Below are positions 20,129-28,951 of a stretch of 64,000 bases of DNA, piece by piece. The notes under the pieces are model-generated. The model worked only from the letters and a program-made list of their open reading frames with translations. It was not told the DNA's origin and searched no databases. The number at the start of each line of letters is the position of its first letter. Within the stretch, counting starts at the first letter, position 1. The position numbers were made by a program, and so were the translations under genes. The stretch comes from Sodalis ligni. GTDB taxonomy: Bacteria; Pseudomonadota; Gammaproteobacteria; Enterobacterales; Enterobacteriaceae. The stretch is from positions 4,774,337 through 4,838,336 of the forward strand of contig NZ_CP075169.1 of assembly GCF_016865525.2 (NCBI RefSeq), given 5' to 3'.

Positions 20129-20147
20129 GATAATGATTATCATCATT
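20129..20147. promoter_or_regulatory. Palindromic operator between SDR and TetR genes, Fur-box-like
   Basis: GATAATGATTATCATCATT: the core GATAAT-G-ATTATC is a near-perfect palindrome, and the 19-mer matches the Fur consensus at about 16 of 19 positions. It lies 29 bp before the TetR start in the divergent region. It may bind Fur or the TetR regulator itself. Confidence 0.45.
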
Positions 20148-20175
20148 TGCCCTCAACCCTGACGGATGTAAAGAG

Positions 20176-20727
20176 ATGAAAATCAGCCGCGATCATCTTG
20201 CCGATAATCGACGCCGGATCCTGGATGCCGCTGCTCAACTGATGCGTGAACAGGGATTTGAAAATGTCAGCATTGCCGATGTCACCAAAGCCGCGGGGTT
20301 GACCCACGGGGCGTTTTACAACCACTTCAAATCAAAAGACGACCTTATCGCCAAGGTGTTCGAGCATGTACTGTTTCTTGAAAACGGACAGTCCCCGTAC
20401 GCGGACCTGGATTTGAAAACCTTCGGGCAAAACTATCTGACCACACTGCAGCGTGACAATCTCGGTAACGGCTGCATGTTTTCGGCCCTGGGCTGCGAGA
20501 TTCCCCGCACATCGCCGGAAACGGTTGCCATCACCACCCGGGCCATAAAAGCCCAAATCGAACGCTTTAGCCAAACCGCTCCCGGCAACAACGCGGAAGA
20601 ACGCCGGCGCGTGGCGATTTCGCGCTGGTCGGCCATGGTTGGGGCGATGATTTTGGCACGGGCGGTGGATGATGAAGCGCTGTCCGAAGAGCTGCTGAGT
20701 CAGACGCTGGCGTCTTTTGAACCCTAG
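20176..20727 (+). CDS. TetR-family transcriptional regulator
   Basis: 183-residue repressor-type regulator. The N-terminal HTH reads NVSIADVTKAAGLTHGAFYN followed by HFKSKDDL, typical of the TetR family; the C-terminal ligand-binding part is variable (NGCMFSALGCEIPRTSPE resembles the YfiR/AcrR-like group). Divergent from the SDR at 19205-19993 and probably its regulator. Confidence 0.9.
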   Translation: MKISRDHLADNRRRILDAAAQLMREQGFENVSIADVTKAAGLTHGAFYNHFKSKDDLIAKVFEHVLFLENGQSPYADLDLKTFGQNYLTTLQRDNLGNGCMFSALGCEIPRTSPETVAITTRAIKAQIERFSQTAPGNNAEERRRVAISRWSAMVGAMILARAVDDEALSEELLSQTLASFEP

Positions 20728-20755
20728 AAGTTTACCGCCACTGATAGAGCAAACC

Positions 20756-21457
20756 TCAGCAGGGATTAAATCCGCATTGCCTGCGCGTCTGTTCCTGCGA
20801 TAAATCGGTGAGCAAGGCGGCGTAGTCCCATGCCGCGGGCGAGTCGTCAACAACCCCCAGCACATATTCGGTGGCGAGGTAATATTCAGCGGGAAGCGGC
20901 CCCACCAATACGGCTGAAGGATGCAGCCGTATTTCCGTCAATTGCGCAATGGCGAGAACGGATTTATCCGCGGCCGCCATCGCCGCCACCGCCTGCGCAC
21001 CGCCGGGGAACTCGACGATATCCGGCGTGGATCGGGAATCGAAGCCAAGGCTTTTCAATAGATAAACCGTGTGGCGGCCTATGGTGGACTGGCGCAAATC
21101 GCCGGTGAAAATCGCGTCCACAGCGCTTATCGCCCGGCGCAGCGCGGCAACGGTGGAGATATCAGCCGGCTCCACGCCTTGGCGGCAAGCGAGACAGGTG
21201 GGGGTAAAACCGAGGGTCCCGGCGGGGGCGATACGCTCTGGAAATTCCCCGGCCAGGCGGCGCAGCAGGTCCGGCGTCAGGGCCACCAGATCGCAGTGCT
21301 CACCCGCCGAGAGGGCCTGGCGCGCCCGATCAAAGGTCGTGCCCACCGCCGCGAACTCTTTTGACAGCCTGAGCTGCCGGTGCGCGGAAAATTCCTCGCA
21401 GGTGGACTCTATCAAGCCACGCGCGGCACCCGCGCTTTTGATATAGAGATCTTTCAC
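20756..21457 (-). CDS. Solute-binding-like protein (ModA-type fold), no signal peptide
   Basis: 233 residues resembling the extracellular-solute-binding/molybdate-binding fold: MKDLYIKSAGAARGLIEST at the start, CDLVALTPDLLRRLAGEFPER, LLKSLGFDSRSTPDIVEFPGG and VLVGPLPAEYY. No signal sequence is present, so it is likely cytoplasmic, as in a group of small ModA-like proteins of unknown function. No transporter genes adjoin. Confidence 0.7.
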   Translation of the reverse strand: MKDLYIKSAGAARGLIESTCEEFSAHRQLRLSKEFAAVGTTFDRARQALSAGEHCDLVALTPDLLRRLAGEFPERIAPAGTLGFTPTCLACRQGVEPADISTVAALRRAISAVDAIFTGDLRQSTIGRHTVYLLKSLGFDSRSTPDIVEFPGGAQAVAAMAAADKSVLAIAQLTEIRLHPSAVLVGPLPAEYYLATEYVLGVVDDSPAAWDYAALLTDLSQEQTRRQCGFNPC

Positions 21458-21536
21458 AGACGACTCTTCTTCGCCAAAGGCGTATGCCCGCTGCTAAACG
21501 TTATAATTTGGCTGGGGACCTGGTTTTTGCCAGCCA

Positions 21537-22601
21537 TCATATGATAACTCGCCATGAGCCGTTTTTGGTAGGTCCTTCCCTCACCAGTAACCCTTTGTCC
21601 TGCAATATCTTGATATTGCGCTCAACAGTGCGACGATTCACTGCCAGATCCTCTGCCAGTCTGGCCATGGTAATGGAAGGATATTTAGCGATGATCGTTA
21701 GAATTTGTTGTGCGGTGGCATTCAAAGATAATCGCATTTCTACCGGCATTTCTACCGGTATTTCTACCGGTATTTCTACCGGCATTTCTACCGGCATTTC
21801 TACCGGCATTTCTACCGGCATGATGATAGCTTCATTTCGCTGAGCAGCAATACCTTCGGCCAAAGCTGAGATAATGATATCCAGCATAAAAGTCACAAAA
21901 GCCGTGCAGTCGCTGGTACCATCGCATTCACCCAGCACATCATAATATTCCTGCTGCCGGTGATGGATTAACGTTTCTACCGACAACCAGGCCAGCTCCG
22001 GTCGCCATTCACCTAAAATCAAGGTTTGCCATATGCGCCCCATGCGACCATTGCCATCGGCAAAGGGATGAATGAATTCAAATTCATAATGAAAGACAGA
22101 GCTGGCAATCAATGGATGAGCATCGGTGTAATGTAACCACTTCAGTAAATCGCCCATTAAACGCGGCAACTGATGAACCGGCGGCGCCATATGGATAAGC
22201 CGCTTTTCACGGTAAACCCCAACATTACCTTTACGCAATTGACCCGGAGTGTCCACTAACCCTGTCATCAGTAGCCGATGGGCGGCCAATAAATCTGGCA
22301 TTTGATCGCTACGCCAGTAAGGCATTTTTTCATAGGCCTGAATGGCATTACGTACTTCCTGGATATCTTTTACCGGCGCCAGCACCCGTTTGCCGTCCAT
22401 AATGGCGGTAACTTGCTCAGTGGTAAGACTGTTATGTTCAATGGCCAATGATGCTTGAATAGTACGGATGCGGTTTTCTTTGCGTAATAACGGGGAAGAT
22501 CGTCCGGCTTGCTCGGACCAATGTCCCAATAACTCGCCGACCTCCGCCACCCGGGTAAGGATCGTGGGTGTGATACTGTAAGGCGGTTGATAATCTGCCA
22601 T
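21537..22601 (-). CDS. Fic-domain AMP-transferase with XPVE repeat and winged helix
   Basis: 354-residue Fic protein. The active-site motif HPFADGNGRMGR (about residues 178-189) is complete, and a preceding SLAIEHN (about 51-57) resembles the (S/T)xxxE(G/N) inhibitory helix that blocks ATP, so it would be auto-inhibited. A C-terminal winged-helix domain (ITMARLAEDLAVNRRTVERNIKIL) follows a linker of seven four-residue units, MPVE or IPVE (21735-21818). Such Fic-wHTH proteins AMPylate or otherwise modify target proteins. The target is unknown. Confidence 0.9.
   Translation of the reverse strand: MADYQPPYSITPTILTRVAEVGELLGHWSEQAGRSSPLLRKENRIRTIQASLAIEHNSLTTEQVTAIMDGKRVLAPVKDIQEVRNAIQAYEKMPYWRSDQMPDLLAAHRLLMTGLVDTPGQLRKGNVGVYREKRLIHMAPPVHQLPRLMGDLLKWLHYTDAHPLIASSVFHYEFEFIHPFADGNGRMGRIWQTLILGEWRPELAWLSVETLIHHRQQEYYDVLGECDGTSDCTAFVTFMLDIIISALAEGIAAQRNEAIIMPVEMPVEMPVEMPVEIPVEIPVEMPVEMRLSLNATAQQILTIIAKYPSITMARLAEDLAVNRRTVERNIKILQDKGLLVREGPTKNGSWRVII
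21735..21818. repeat. Seven tandem 12-bp repeats inside the fic gene
   Basis: Seven units of (C/T)ATTTCTACCGG in perfect 12-bp phase; only the first base varies, changing Met to Ile in the encoded XPVE units. In-frame copy-number change would alter the linker between Fic and winged-helix domains without breaking the gene. Confidence 0.95.
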
Positions 22602-22723
22602 TCGGCTCCCCTTGTTGATTCCGACTTTATAATAAATTAATCTGTAAAATCAGTCCAATAAGCGGTCATCTCATTTTTATCCGACCACCCAGGTCCGATT
22701 GAACGCGGCCCGGACAGGGCAGA

Positions 22724-24025
22724 CTAAAAAAAATCCCCCCTCTGCCACTCGAATTCATATGTGGCACGCCGAGGAGCCAAATACATTTTTAGCACCGCCA
22801 GCGAACGTAATTCTTGGCGTTGCTGAACCTGCTCTTCAAGCAATTGATGTAATTTTTCGTTGTGTTTCCTGAATTTATTATCGATGGCTCTAGCCGTTTT
22901 GGCACCGAATTTTTCCCAAATCATGCCCGACAACGATGAAGGATTTTCCGTCTCGGCCAGTTCGGCACTAAGCGTCTTAATCCGCTGCTGCATCAGCGCG
23001 TTGATAGCGGGTATCTCAGCCTGGCTAAAATGGAAATCCGGGTCCGAATATCGGTGGTACATTTCCAGTATCGTCCAAACATCATGGTTTTTTTTAGCCT
23101 TGGATAATTGCACCATCAAAAGATGTTTTTCATTTTTTTTCGCCGGGTCCGCTTCCCGATCGGGGTGCAGGATGTTAGCGAGCTTTTTGTACATCTTCTT
23201 AACTTCTGGCGATTTTAACAGACCATCCAAGGTGTGCTGTGCGTTGTCAATTTTCTGATCGGTGCGGCCGTCACCCGCTTCATTGTCATCGCCATAGTCG
23301 CCATCATCACCTGCGTCATCATCATGCAAGCCGTCGTCATCCACCTCTTCATCTTCATCGAAGATACTTTCAGCATCAGTGAACAGACGGTCCAATGTGT
23401 TGAACATCTTTTCAGGATTCATCATCAGCTCAATCAATTCCGCGTCGCTCAGTTGCCCGTCTGAGCCGTACTCATCCTTGACGTACTGGCGAAATTCATC
23501 AATCTCATATTGAGTTGGCTCGTCGTCCGGTATCGTGTTCAAGGCGAGAAACTGCTGACGTAGCGCTTCCAGATCGAGATGTTCATTAAATGGATGATGA
23601 AACAGCTCTTCCAATTCTTCCCCTATCCAAGAAAAGAGCGCTTCGCGATTATACTTTCCCAGCGTTTTTTTATCGGCAAATGAGATTAGCCGGAGGGTTT
23701 TGTCGTAGAGCGCCTGGACGTATTGGTGCTCAATGGGCAACACTTCCTGGCGGAATCGGGCCATTACAGCATCTTGCTGCTGAAGTTTTATTGCCATCTC
23801 ACGCTGCAACCGGTCAATGGTTTCCCAGTGAGTCTGAAATTGCCGCTGCGGATCGCCTGCAGAAGATTTAGTCACGGGCCTGGATTTTGCCAATTTGCGT
23901 TGTGCCAACGAATTATCCTTTCCGGGAAGATCACCTGTTGCCGGAATTTTACCATTTTTTCCGCTTTTGATGAATGAGGCGTCCCTCTTGTTTCCCTGAC
24001 ATAAAGACTCCGTTATCAGGGGCAC
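22724..24025 (-). CDS. J-domain-like protein with acidic linker, 5' end fused to an integrase scar
   Basis: Up to 433 residues. The C-terminal half has a J-domain-like region (SPEVKKMYKKLANILHPDRE, with the HPD triad that stimulates Hsp70 ATPase). A very acidic segment precedes it (ESIFDEDEEVDDDGLHDDDAG), and Gln-rich coiled-coil segments occur before and after. The first codons of the open frame (GTG at 24025) lie inside sequence that is a remnant of an integrase gene, so the true start is probably further in, e.g. near 23910 (LAQRKLAKSRP). The original promoter may be lost. Gene 123 bp from the fic gene and likely part of the same island. Confidence 0.7.
   Translation of the reverse strand: MPLITESLCQGNKRDASFIKSGKNGKIPATGDLPGKDNSLAQRKLAKSRPVTKSSAGDPQRQFQTHWETIDRLQREMAIKLQQQDAVMARFRQEVLPIEHQYVQALYDKTLRLISFADKKTLGKYNREALFSWIGEELEELFHHPFNEHLDLEALRQQFLALNTIPDDEPTQYEIDEFRQYVKDEYGSDGQLSDAELIELMMNPEKMFNTLDRLFTDAESIFDEDEEVDDDGLHDDDAGDDGDYGDDNEAGDGRTDQKIDNAQHTLDGLLKSPEVKKMYKKLANILHPDREADPAKKNEKHLLMVQLSKAKKNHDVWTILEMYHRYSDPDFHFSQAEIPAINALMQQRIKTLSAELAETENPSSLSGMIWEKFGAKTARAIDNKFRKHNEKLHQLLEEQVQQRQELRSLAVLKMYLAPRRATYEFEWQRGDFF
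23934..24004 (-). pseudogene. Integrase N-terminal scar (copy a)
   Basis: From ATG at 24001-23999 in TGACAT, the minus strand encodes M-S-G-K-Q-E-G, then after one base shift TPHSSKA, matching the start MAGKQAGTPLSSKA of the better copy at 51531-51716. Flanking text CTTGTTTCCCTG...ATAAAGACTCCGTTATCA is shared with copies b and c. Only the first 20-odd codons survive. Confidence 0.6.
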
Positions 24026-24029
24026 TGTG

Positions 24030-24811
24030 ACCTGCCCCCAGGAATTAATCCAATGCTTAACTAGTCACATCGTTTTGTGTCATATCAGCTTTACCGCTGC
24101 GGTAGTTTGCAGCAAATTCCGACGGCGTCTGGTAATTAAGTGTAGAATGCGGTCTTCGCTCGTTATAATCCTGTCGCCAGTCGCTGATGATCTCCCTTGC
24201 CTGATCAAGATCCTTAAACCAATGTTCATTCAGGAATGCGTCCCTGAACCGCCCGTTAAAACTTTCAATAAAACCATTTTGCGTAGGCTTCCCCGGCTGA
24301 ATAAGTTTTAACTCAATGCCATGAGAATGAGCCCATTGATCCAGTGCATGACCGGTAAACTCCGGCCCTTGATTGGTACGTATCGCTTTGGGATAGCCCC
24401 TGAATAACGCCACATTGTCGAGTATCCGCGTCACCTGTTCGCCAGAAATCCCATGCGCGACAGCAATATCCAAGATCTCTTTGGTAAAATCATCCACACA
24501 GGTCAGACATTTAATCCGTCGGCCACCAGCGAGGGCGTCCATGACAAAATCCATCGACCAGGTCATGTTTGGCTTACAGGGCCGGTCAAGAGGCTGACGC
24601 TCCACGGACAGCCCCTTACGACGTCGGCGCCGGTGTACCGCCAGTCCATTTTCGCGATATATGCGTTAAACCTTTTTATGGTTCACTTCGATGCCATCAC
24701 GCCGCAGTAGTTGCCAGATACGACGGTAACCGAAGCGTCGGCGCTCGTGCGCCAGCGCTTTTATCTGTTCCGACAGCGCTTCATCTCGTTGTGCCCGAAG
24801 CCCCTTCTGGC
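24030..24811 (-). mobile_element. IS3-family element remnant
   Basis: Contains the 3' two thirds of an IS3-type orfB (24057-24811) but no orfA. The reading of orfB runs from RAQRDEALSEQIKALAHERR through GIEVNHKKV, then a TAA stop (near 24667) where [10 protein letters not shown] should follow, then an open DDE domain. It is cut at its 5' side by the element at 24817. One end, TGACCTGCCCCC at about 24027, looks like the original terminal repeat. Confidence 0.75.
24057..24811 (-). pseudogene. IS3-family transposase OrfB fragment
   Basis: Retains the integrase-type catalytic DDE residues: WSMDFVMD, a QGPEF region ([10 protein letters not shown]; the usual D-N-G is T-N-Q-G here, so the second Asp is lost) and [12 protein letters not shown]. 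Carries an in-frame stop after NHKKV and lacks the N-terminus, so it is inactive. Ends NDVTS at 24057. Confidence 0.8.
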
Positions 24812-24864
24812 AGGGTAGTTGACACCCCATACTGAAAATCTCAATGGGGGCAACGGAGCCTGAT

Positions 24865-25347
24865 ATGAAACGTTATTCACCGGAACGTAAAGCCGCTGTG
24901 TTGGCCAAATTACTTCCGCCTTACAACATGACCGTCACCGCACTTGCACTCCAGGAAGGGATATCGGAAGCTACCCTTTATCATTGGCGAAACCAAGCCA
25001 AACTGGAGGGGAAACCGGTGCCCGGAGCCAACAAAACCACAGACCTTTGGTCGACAGAAGCCCGCTTTGCCGTCATCGTTGAAACCGCCACACTCAGTGA
25101 AGCCGAACTGAGTGAATACTGCCGTCGCAAAGGGGTTTATCCTGAACAAATAGCCCAGTGGAAACAGGACTTTCTCCAGACACCACAAACCGATACACGC
25201 CAATCACAAAAACAGGCTCAAAAAGAAATCAAAGGGCTAAAACGGGAACTGGCCCGTAAGGAAAAAGCCCTGGCGGAGGCGGCAGCCTTGCTGGTCCTGA
25301 GAAAAAAGCTGAATCAGTATTACGGCGAGGCGGACGAGGACGACTGA
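24865..25347 (+). CDS. IS3-family transposase OrfA (HTH protein)
   Basis: About 160 residues starting MKRYSPERKAAVLAKLL, with two helix-turn-helix regions (TALALQEGISEATLYHWRNQ and LSEYCRRKGVYPEQIAQWKQ) and a C-terminal coiled coil (KGLKRELARKEKALAEAAAL). Binds the element ends and works with OrfB. Confidence 0.85.
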   Translation: MKRYSPERKAAVLAKLLPPYNMTVTALALQEGISEATLYHWRNQAKLEGKPVPGANKTTDLWSTEARFAVIVETATLSEAELSEYCRRKGVYPEQIAQWKQDFLQTPQTDTRQSQKQAQKEIKGLKRELARKEKALAEAAALLVLRKKLNQYYGEADEDD

Positions 25348-25364
25348 CCCCCGCTCACGAACGC

Positions 25365-26390
25365 GTGCAACTGATCCAGTTGATACGTGAAGCCATGAGC
25401 GCAGGCGCACGTCTGATCCCCGCTTGTCGGGAAGTGGGGTTAAGCCTGAGCACCTGGCGGCGCTGGAATGACCAGGCTGAAGACCGTCGACCTACAGCAG
25501 TACGTCCTGTACCGGCCAATAAACTGACCGCCGAAGAAGAGCATCAGATAGTCACGGTATGTAACGAGCTGGAATATGCCAGCCTGCCGCCGGCGCAGAT
25601 CGTGCCACGGTTGGCGGACAAGGGCCGCTATCTGGCCAGTGAATCGACGTTTTACCGGGTTCTGCGCCGGCACGGTCAAGTGCATCACCGGGGCCGTAGC
25701 CGCGCACCGCTGAAGGTGAATAAACCGACCGGCTATCAGGCTGTTGGGCCATGCCAGGTGTGGACGTGGGACGTCACATGGCTGGCCTCCCGGGTTCGTG
25801 GCCGTTATTTTTATTTGTATCTGATAGAAGATATTTTTAGCCGAAAAATCGTCGGTTACGAGGTTCATGAAGAGGAAAATGGCGAGCAGGCCGCCGCGCT
25901 GCTGCACCGCACCGTATTACGTGAACGGTGTTACCGCCATCCGTTAGTGTTACATGCCGACAATGGTGCGCCGATGAAATCCCAGACGCTGAAAGAGAAA
26001 CTGGAAGAACTGAGCATCACGGGTTCGCACAGCCGACCACGGGTCAGTAACGATAATCCGTATGTGGAGTCGCTGTTCAGAACGTTAAAATATGTTCCGT
26101 CGTGGCCGTCATCAGGCTTCCTGGATCTGGCTGACGCCCGGCGTTGGGCCGAGGGCTTCGGCCGGTGGTATAACGAAGAGCATCGGCATAGCGGCATCGG
26201 TTATGTCACCCCGGAACAGCGACACCAAGGAGAAGATATAAACCTGCTGGCAAAACGGAAAGCGTTATATGAATCGGCCAGAAAAACCCGACCGGAACGG
26301 TGGTCATCTTCATGCCGTCAATGGCAACGGGTCGAGGTAGTGATGCTGAATCCGGATAAGCCAGAAACCGGGTTAAAATCTGCAGCGTAA
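25365..26390 (+). CDS. IS3-family transposase OrfB (DDE)
   Basis: 341 residues; the catalytic triad is visible as WTWDVTWL, LHADNGAPM and DNPYVESLFRTLK. Apparent GTG start at 25365, 17 nt after the OrfA stop and in a different frame, so it is made by re-initiation or a frameshifted fusion. Full length with no breaks, so the element may still be active. Confidence 0.87.
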   Translation: MQLIQLIREAMSAGARLIPACREVGLSLSTWRRWNDQAEDRRPTAVRPVPANKLTAEEEHQIVTVCNELEYASLPPAQIVPRLADKGRYLASESTFYRVLRRHGQVHHRGRSRAPLKVNKPTGYQAVGPCQVWTWDVTWLASRVRGRYFYLYLIEDIFSRKIVGYEVHEEENGEQAAALLHRTVLRERCYRHPLVLHADNGAPMKSQTLKEKLEELSITGSHSRPRVSNDNPYVESLFRTLKYVPSWPSSGFLDLADARRWAEGFGRWYNEEHRHSGIGYVTPEQRHQGEDINLLAKRKALYESARKTRPERWSSSCRQWQRVEVVMLNPDKPETGLKSAA

Positions 26391-26702
26391 AACGAACAAG
26401 GGTGTCAACTTCGTTGACAGCTACCGCCATCATGGTATTGTTGGCACTCCATTATCCATTAATAGTTCCGTCTGACAAAAACATACGGTGGCTTACGCCG
26501 CCAAAATTTTCCTGCAATAATCATAAGTAATAAACTAATTATATTAGGATAGTGGTTTATGCCAAATGTCTATAGATATTTATTAAATTGTATGACAAAA
26601 TTAACCATACCAAATAGGAAAATCGGCTCAACCAAAGAAAAAATAACGAGCACTAAATGTATTGAAAGACATTAACTCTTTTAATGCTTCTTTACCATCC
26701 CC

Positions 26703-27013
26703 TTACTGATATCTCTCTTTGAAAAATACCGACAATGCAAAAAGAAAGATCACACCAATAATCCCAAAGCCATAACCCATAACAGAGTCAACCCCTTTGT
26801 CGGGATCCATTTTAATAACCATAATTCCTAAAGCGCATAAAATGCCATTAATATTAATAAAGCCGAGAAATTTAATAATAATTTTTCTTTACCGCCAAAA
26901 AAATAGAATCAAAAAACAAAAGTTGCCCTATGAGATCTTACAGCAAGTTTATTTTTATGACAATAAAATAAAAATATCATTAAGCACAATACTATGGAAA
27001 AAGCATGCTGCAT
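26703..27013 (-). pseudogene. Degraded small membrane protein, candidate immunity gene of orphan CDI module C
   Basis: From ATG at 27013 the minus strand reads MQHAFSIVLCLMIFLFYCHK, a hydrophobic helix, then NKLAVRSHRATFVF and a stop. Further in the same direction are GGKEKLLLNFSALLILMAF and, one base shifted, ALGIMVIKMDPDKGVDSVMG and IIGVIFLFALSVFFKERYQ to a stop at 26703. It starts inside the end of the toxin tail, the position of a cdiI gene, and resembles in size and style the immunity-like proteins at 30538 and 35628. Breaks fall in T-runs. Confidence 0.45.
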
Positions 27014-27848
27014 GCAAAAAAATAATCATAATTATTTCCCTCTTTATCAAAAGTATAACTCCAAATCTCATTGCTAATGGTACCATTAGGTTCAACAGAA
27101 GATTCTGTATCATGATCTTTTATTGTACCACTAAACCCAAATCCTGAACCTACTCGCAAAGACCCCCAATACCTTCCGTACCTATAGATGCTTCTAAAGT
27201 AAATAACCCCAGACCAAGACTAGCACCATAGTCTTTATCAGTATTAATGCTTGTTAGAGAATAAGGTCCAAAATCAAATCCGGCACTGACATCACCACGC
27301 AAACCAAAAACGCTGGTCGCGCCAAAATCAAGACTAGCTTTATCTCCAGTAATTCCCCCCTCCAAATATGCTCCGATGAGATATCCAACGGAAACGCCCG
27401 CCTTGGCTGACCCGTGTATTTTATACTCGTCTCCAATTGAGGGTTGCAAATGTGACTGTGCAATATCTTCATCTATTTTATCTGATGATTCTCCTTTAGC
27501 GGCTTCATCAAAAGCTAATGTTGCATCAGACTTTACTGCCTCTGTCATCTGCCCCCAAAAAGATCCCTCCCCAAAACCATCACTCAACTCATTATTATCA
27601 ACCGCATTCTTGCCCGCATCCGACCCGACCGCCGCACCCGCCCCGCCATTCCCGGCCACCGTGCCCGCCAGTCCCGCCGCCAGGGTGCTTAATGTCGAGA
27701 TAGTCTGCTTTTGTTCTTCCGTCAGGTCCGCGGTCTTGATGCCGGGATAAAGCTCGCCCGTTATTGCTTCAGCGGCCAGTTCGCCACCGGCGCCCCCGGC
27801 CGCTCCCGCCGCCGCCGAATTCCCCTGCAAATGTAGTCCCTCCGGTTT

Positions 27849-28730
27849 TTAGTACCACTGCCAATGAGGATCTCCGACCAGTTTTTGCCTTGCGTAGATA
27901 ACTGGCGGCATATTGCCGAGTGAGCTGTGTGGACGCTCCTCGTTATATTCTGTACGCCAGCTCTCTATTAAAAACCGCACTTCAGATAGCGTCCGGAACA
28001 GATACATATCAAGTATTTCTGTTCGCAGGGTTTTGTTGAACCGCTCGATAAATCCGTTTTGCATTGGCCTACCAGGCTGAATAAAATCCAGCATGACACC
28101 GTTATCCTCTGCCCATTCAGCCAAGGCAACAGCGGTAAGTTCGGGTCCGTCGTCACTTCGAATATAAGCCGGATAACCTCTCTCGCTGCTGAGTCGGTCC
28201 AGGATACGGACGACACGATGAGCCGGTATATTTAAATCAACTTCGATTGCCAGTGCTTCCCGGTTAAAATCATCGACCACATTGAACAGGCGGAACCTTC
28301 GCCCATCTATCAAGGCATCACTCATAAAATCTACTGACCAGCAGTGGTTCATGTTATGCGGAATAACCAAAGGCTGGGGATGACGGTTGGGCAATCGTTT
28401 TTCCCTTACGCCTGAGGTTTAACTTCAACAATCGATATATTCGGTAAACCCGTTTTGCATTCCAGCGCTGTCCGAACTGACGTAACTTATTGAACATCAG
28501 ACCAAAGCCATAGGCCGGATACTGTTGCGCCAGTTTTGTAATGCCTCTATCACCGGCAGATCCCGCGCGGTGTTATGGCGATAATGCAAAAGACTTCGAC
28601 TGATGCCAATAATCCGACACCCGCGACGCTCGCTGGCGTGATGTTCCTTCATGACATAACGCACCAACTCGCGTTTCTCAGGTGCCGTTAAAGTTTTTGC
28701 TACGACATCCTTAAGGATTTCATGATCCAA
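27849..28730 (-). pseudogene. IS3-family transposase OrfB, two single-base frame breaks
   Basis: Begins MDHEILKDVVAKTL at 28730. It breaks near 28530 (A-run; should continue LAQQYPAYGFGLMFNKL) and again near 28400 (A-run; should continue KKRLPNRHPQPLVIP). The C-terminal half has WSVDFMSD, RSDDGPEL and GFIERFNKTLR, i.e. the three catalytic acidic residues. Confidence 0.82.
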
Positions 28731-28732
28731 GC

Positions 28733-28951
28733 TCAGGAGGCATACATCTGCTTTAGTCGGCGATTTTCTTCTTCAAGCTCTTTCATCCGCTTGATATCCG
28801 AGGATTCCATCCCGCCGTATTTGGATTTCCAGTTATAGTAGCTGGCTTCTGAAACACCGTTTTCGCGACAGACATCCTTCACATGCCGGCCACCTTCAAC
28901 TTCTTTTAGGACTCGCAAGATCTGAGTTTCAGTGAAACGCGCTTTCTTCAT
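28733..28951 (-). CDS. IS3-family transposase OrfA
   Basis: About 72 residues, MKKARFTETQILRVLKEVEG, HTH VKDVCRENGVSEASYYNWKS and a leucine-zipper-like tail ELEEENRRLKQMYAS. Its end abuts orfB, where a -1 frameshift normally fuses the two. Confidence 0.87.
   Translation of the reverse strand: MKKARFTETQILRVLKEVEGGRHVKDVCRENGVSEASYYNWKSKYGGMESSDIKRMKELEEENRRLKQMYAS

Larger units (their letters stand above)
24817..26410 (+). mobile_element. Apparently complete IS3-family element
   Basis: About 1.6 kb with terminal inverted repeat AGTTGACACCC (24817-24827) and its complement GGGTGTCAACT (26400-26410). Encodes a helix-turn-helix OrfA and a DDE OrfB in successive frames. It has landed in the older IS3 remnant to its left. 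No clear target-site duplication was seen. Confidence 0.8.

Noticed and set aside
21735..21818. Possible CRISPR array
   Set aside because: Units are contiguous 12-mers without spacers and are in frame in a protein gene.
26797..27147. Plus-strand 116-codon frame in the AT-rich region
   Set aside because: No ribosome site or family features; the minus strand holds the toxin tail and immunity-like gene.
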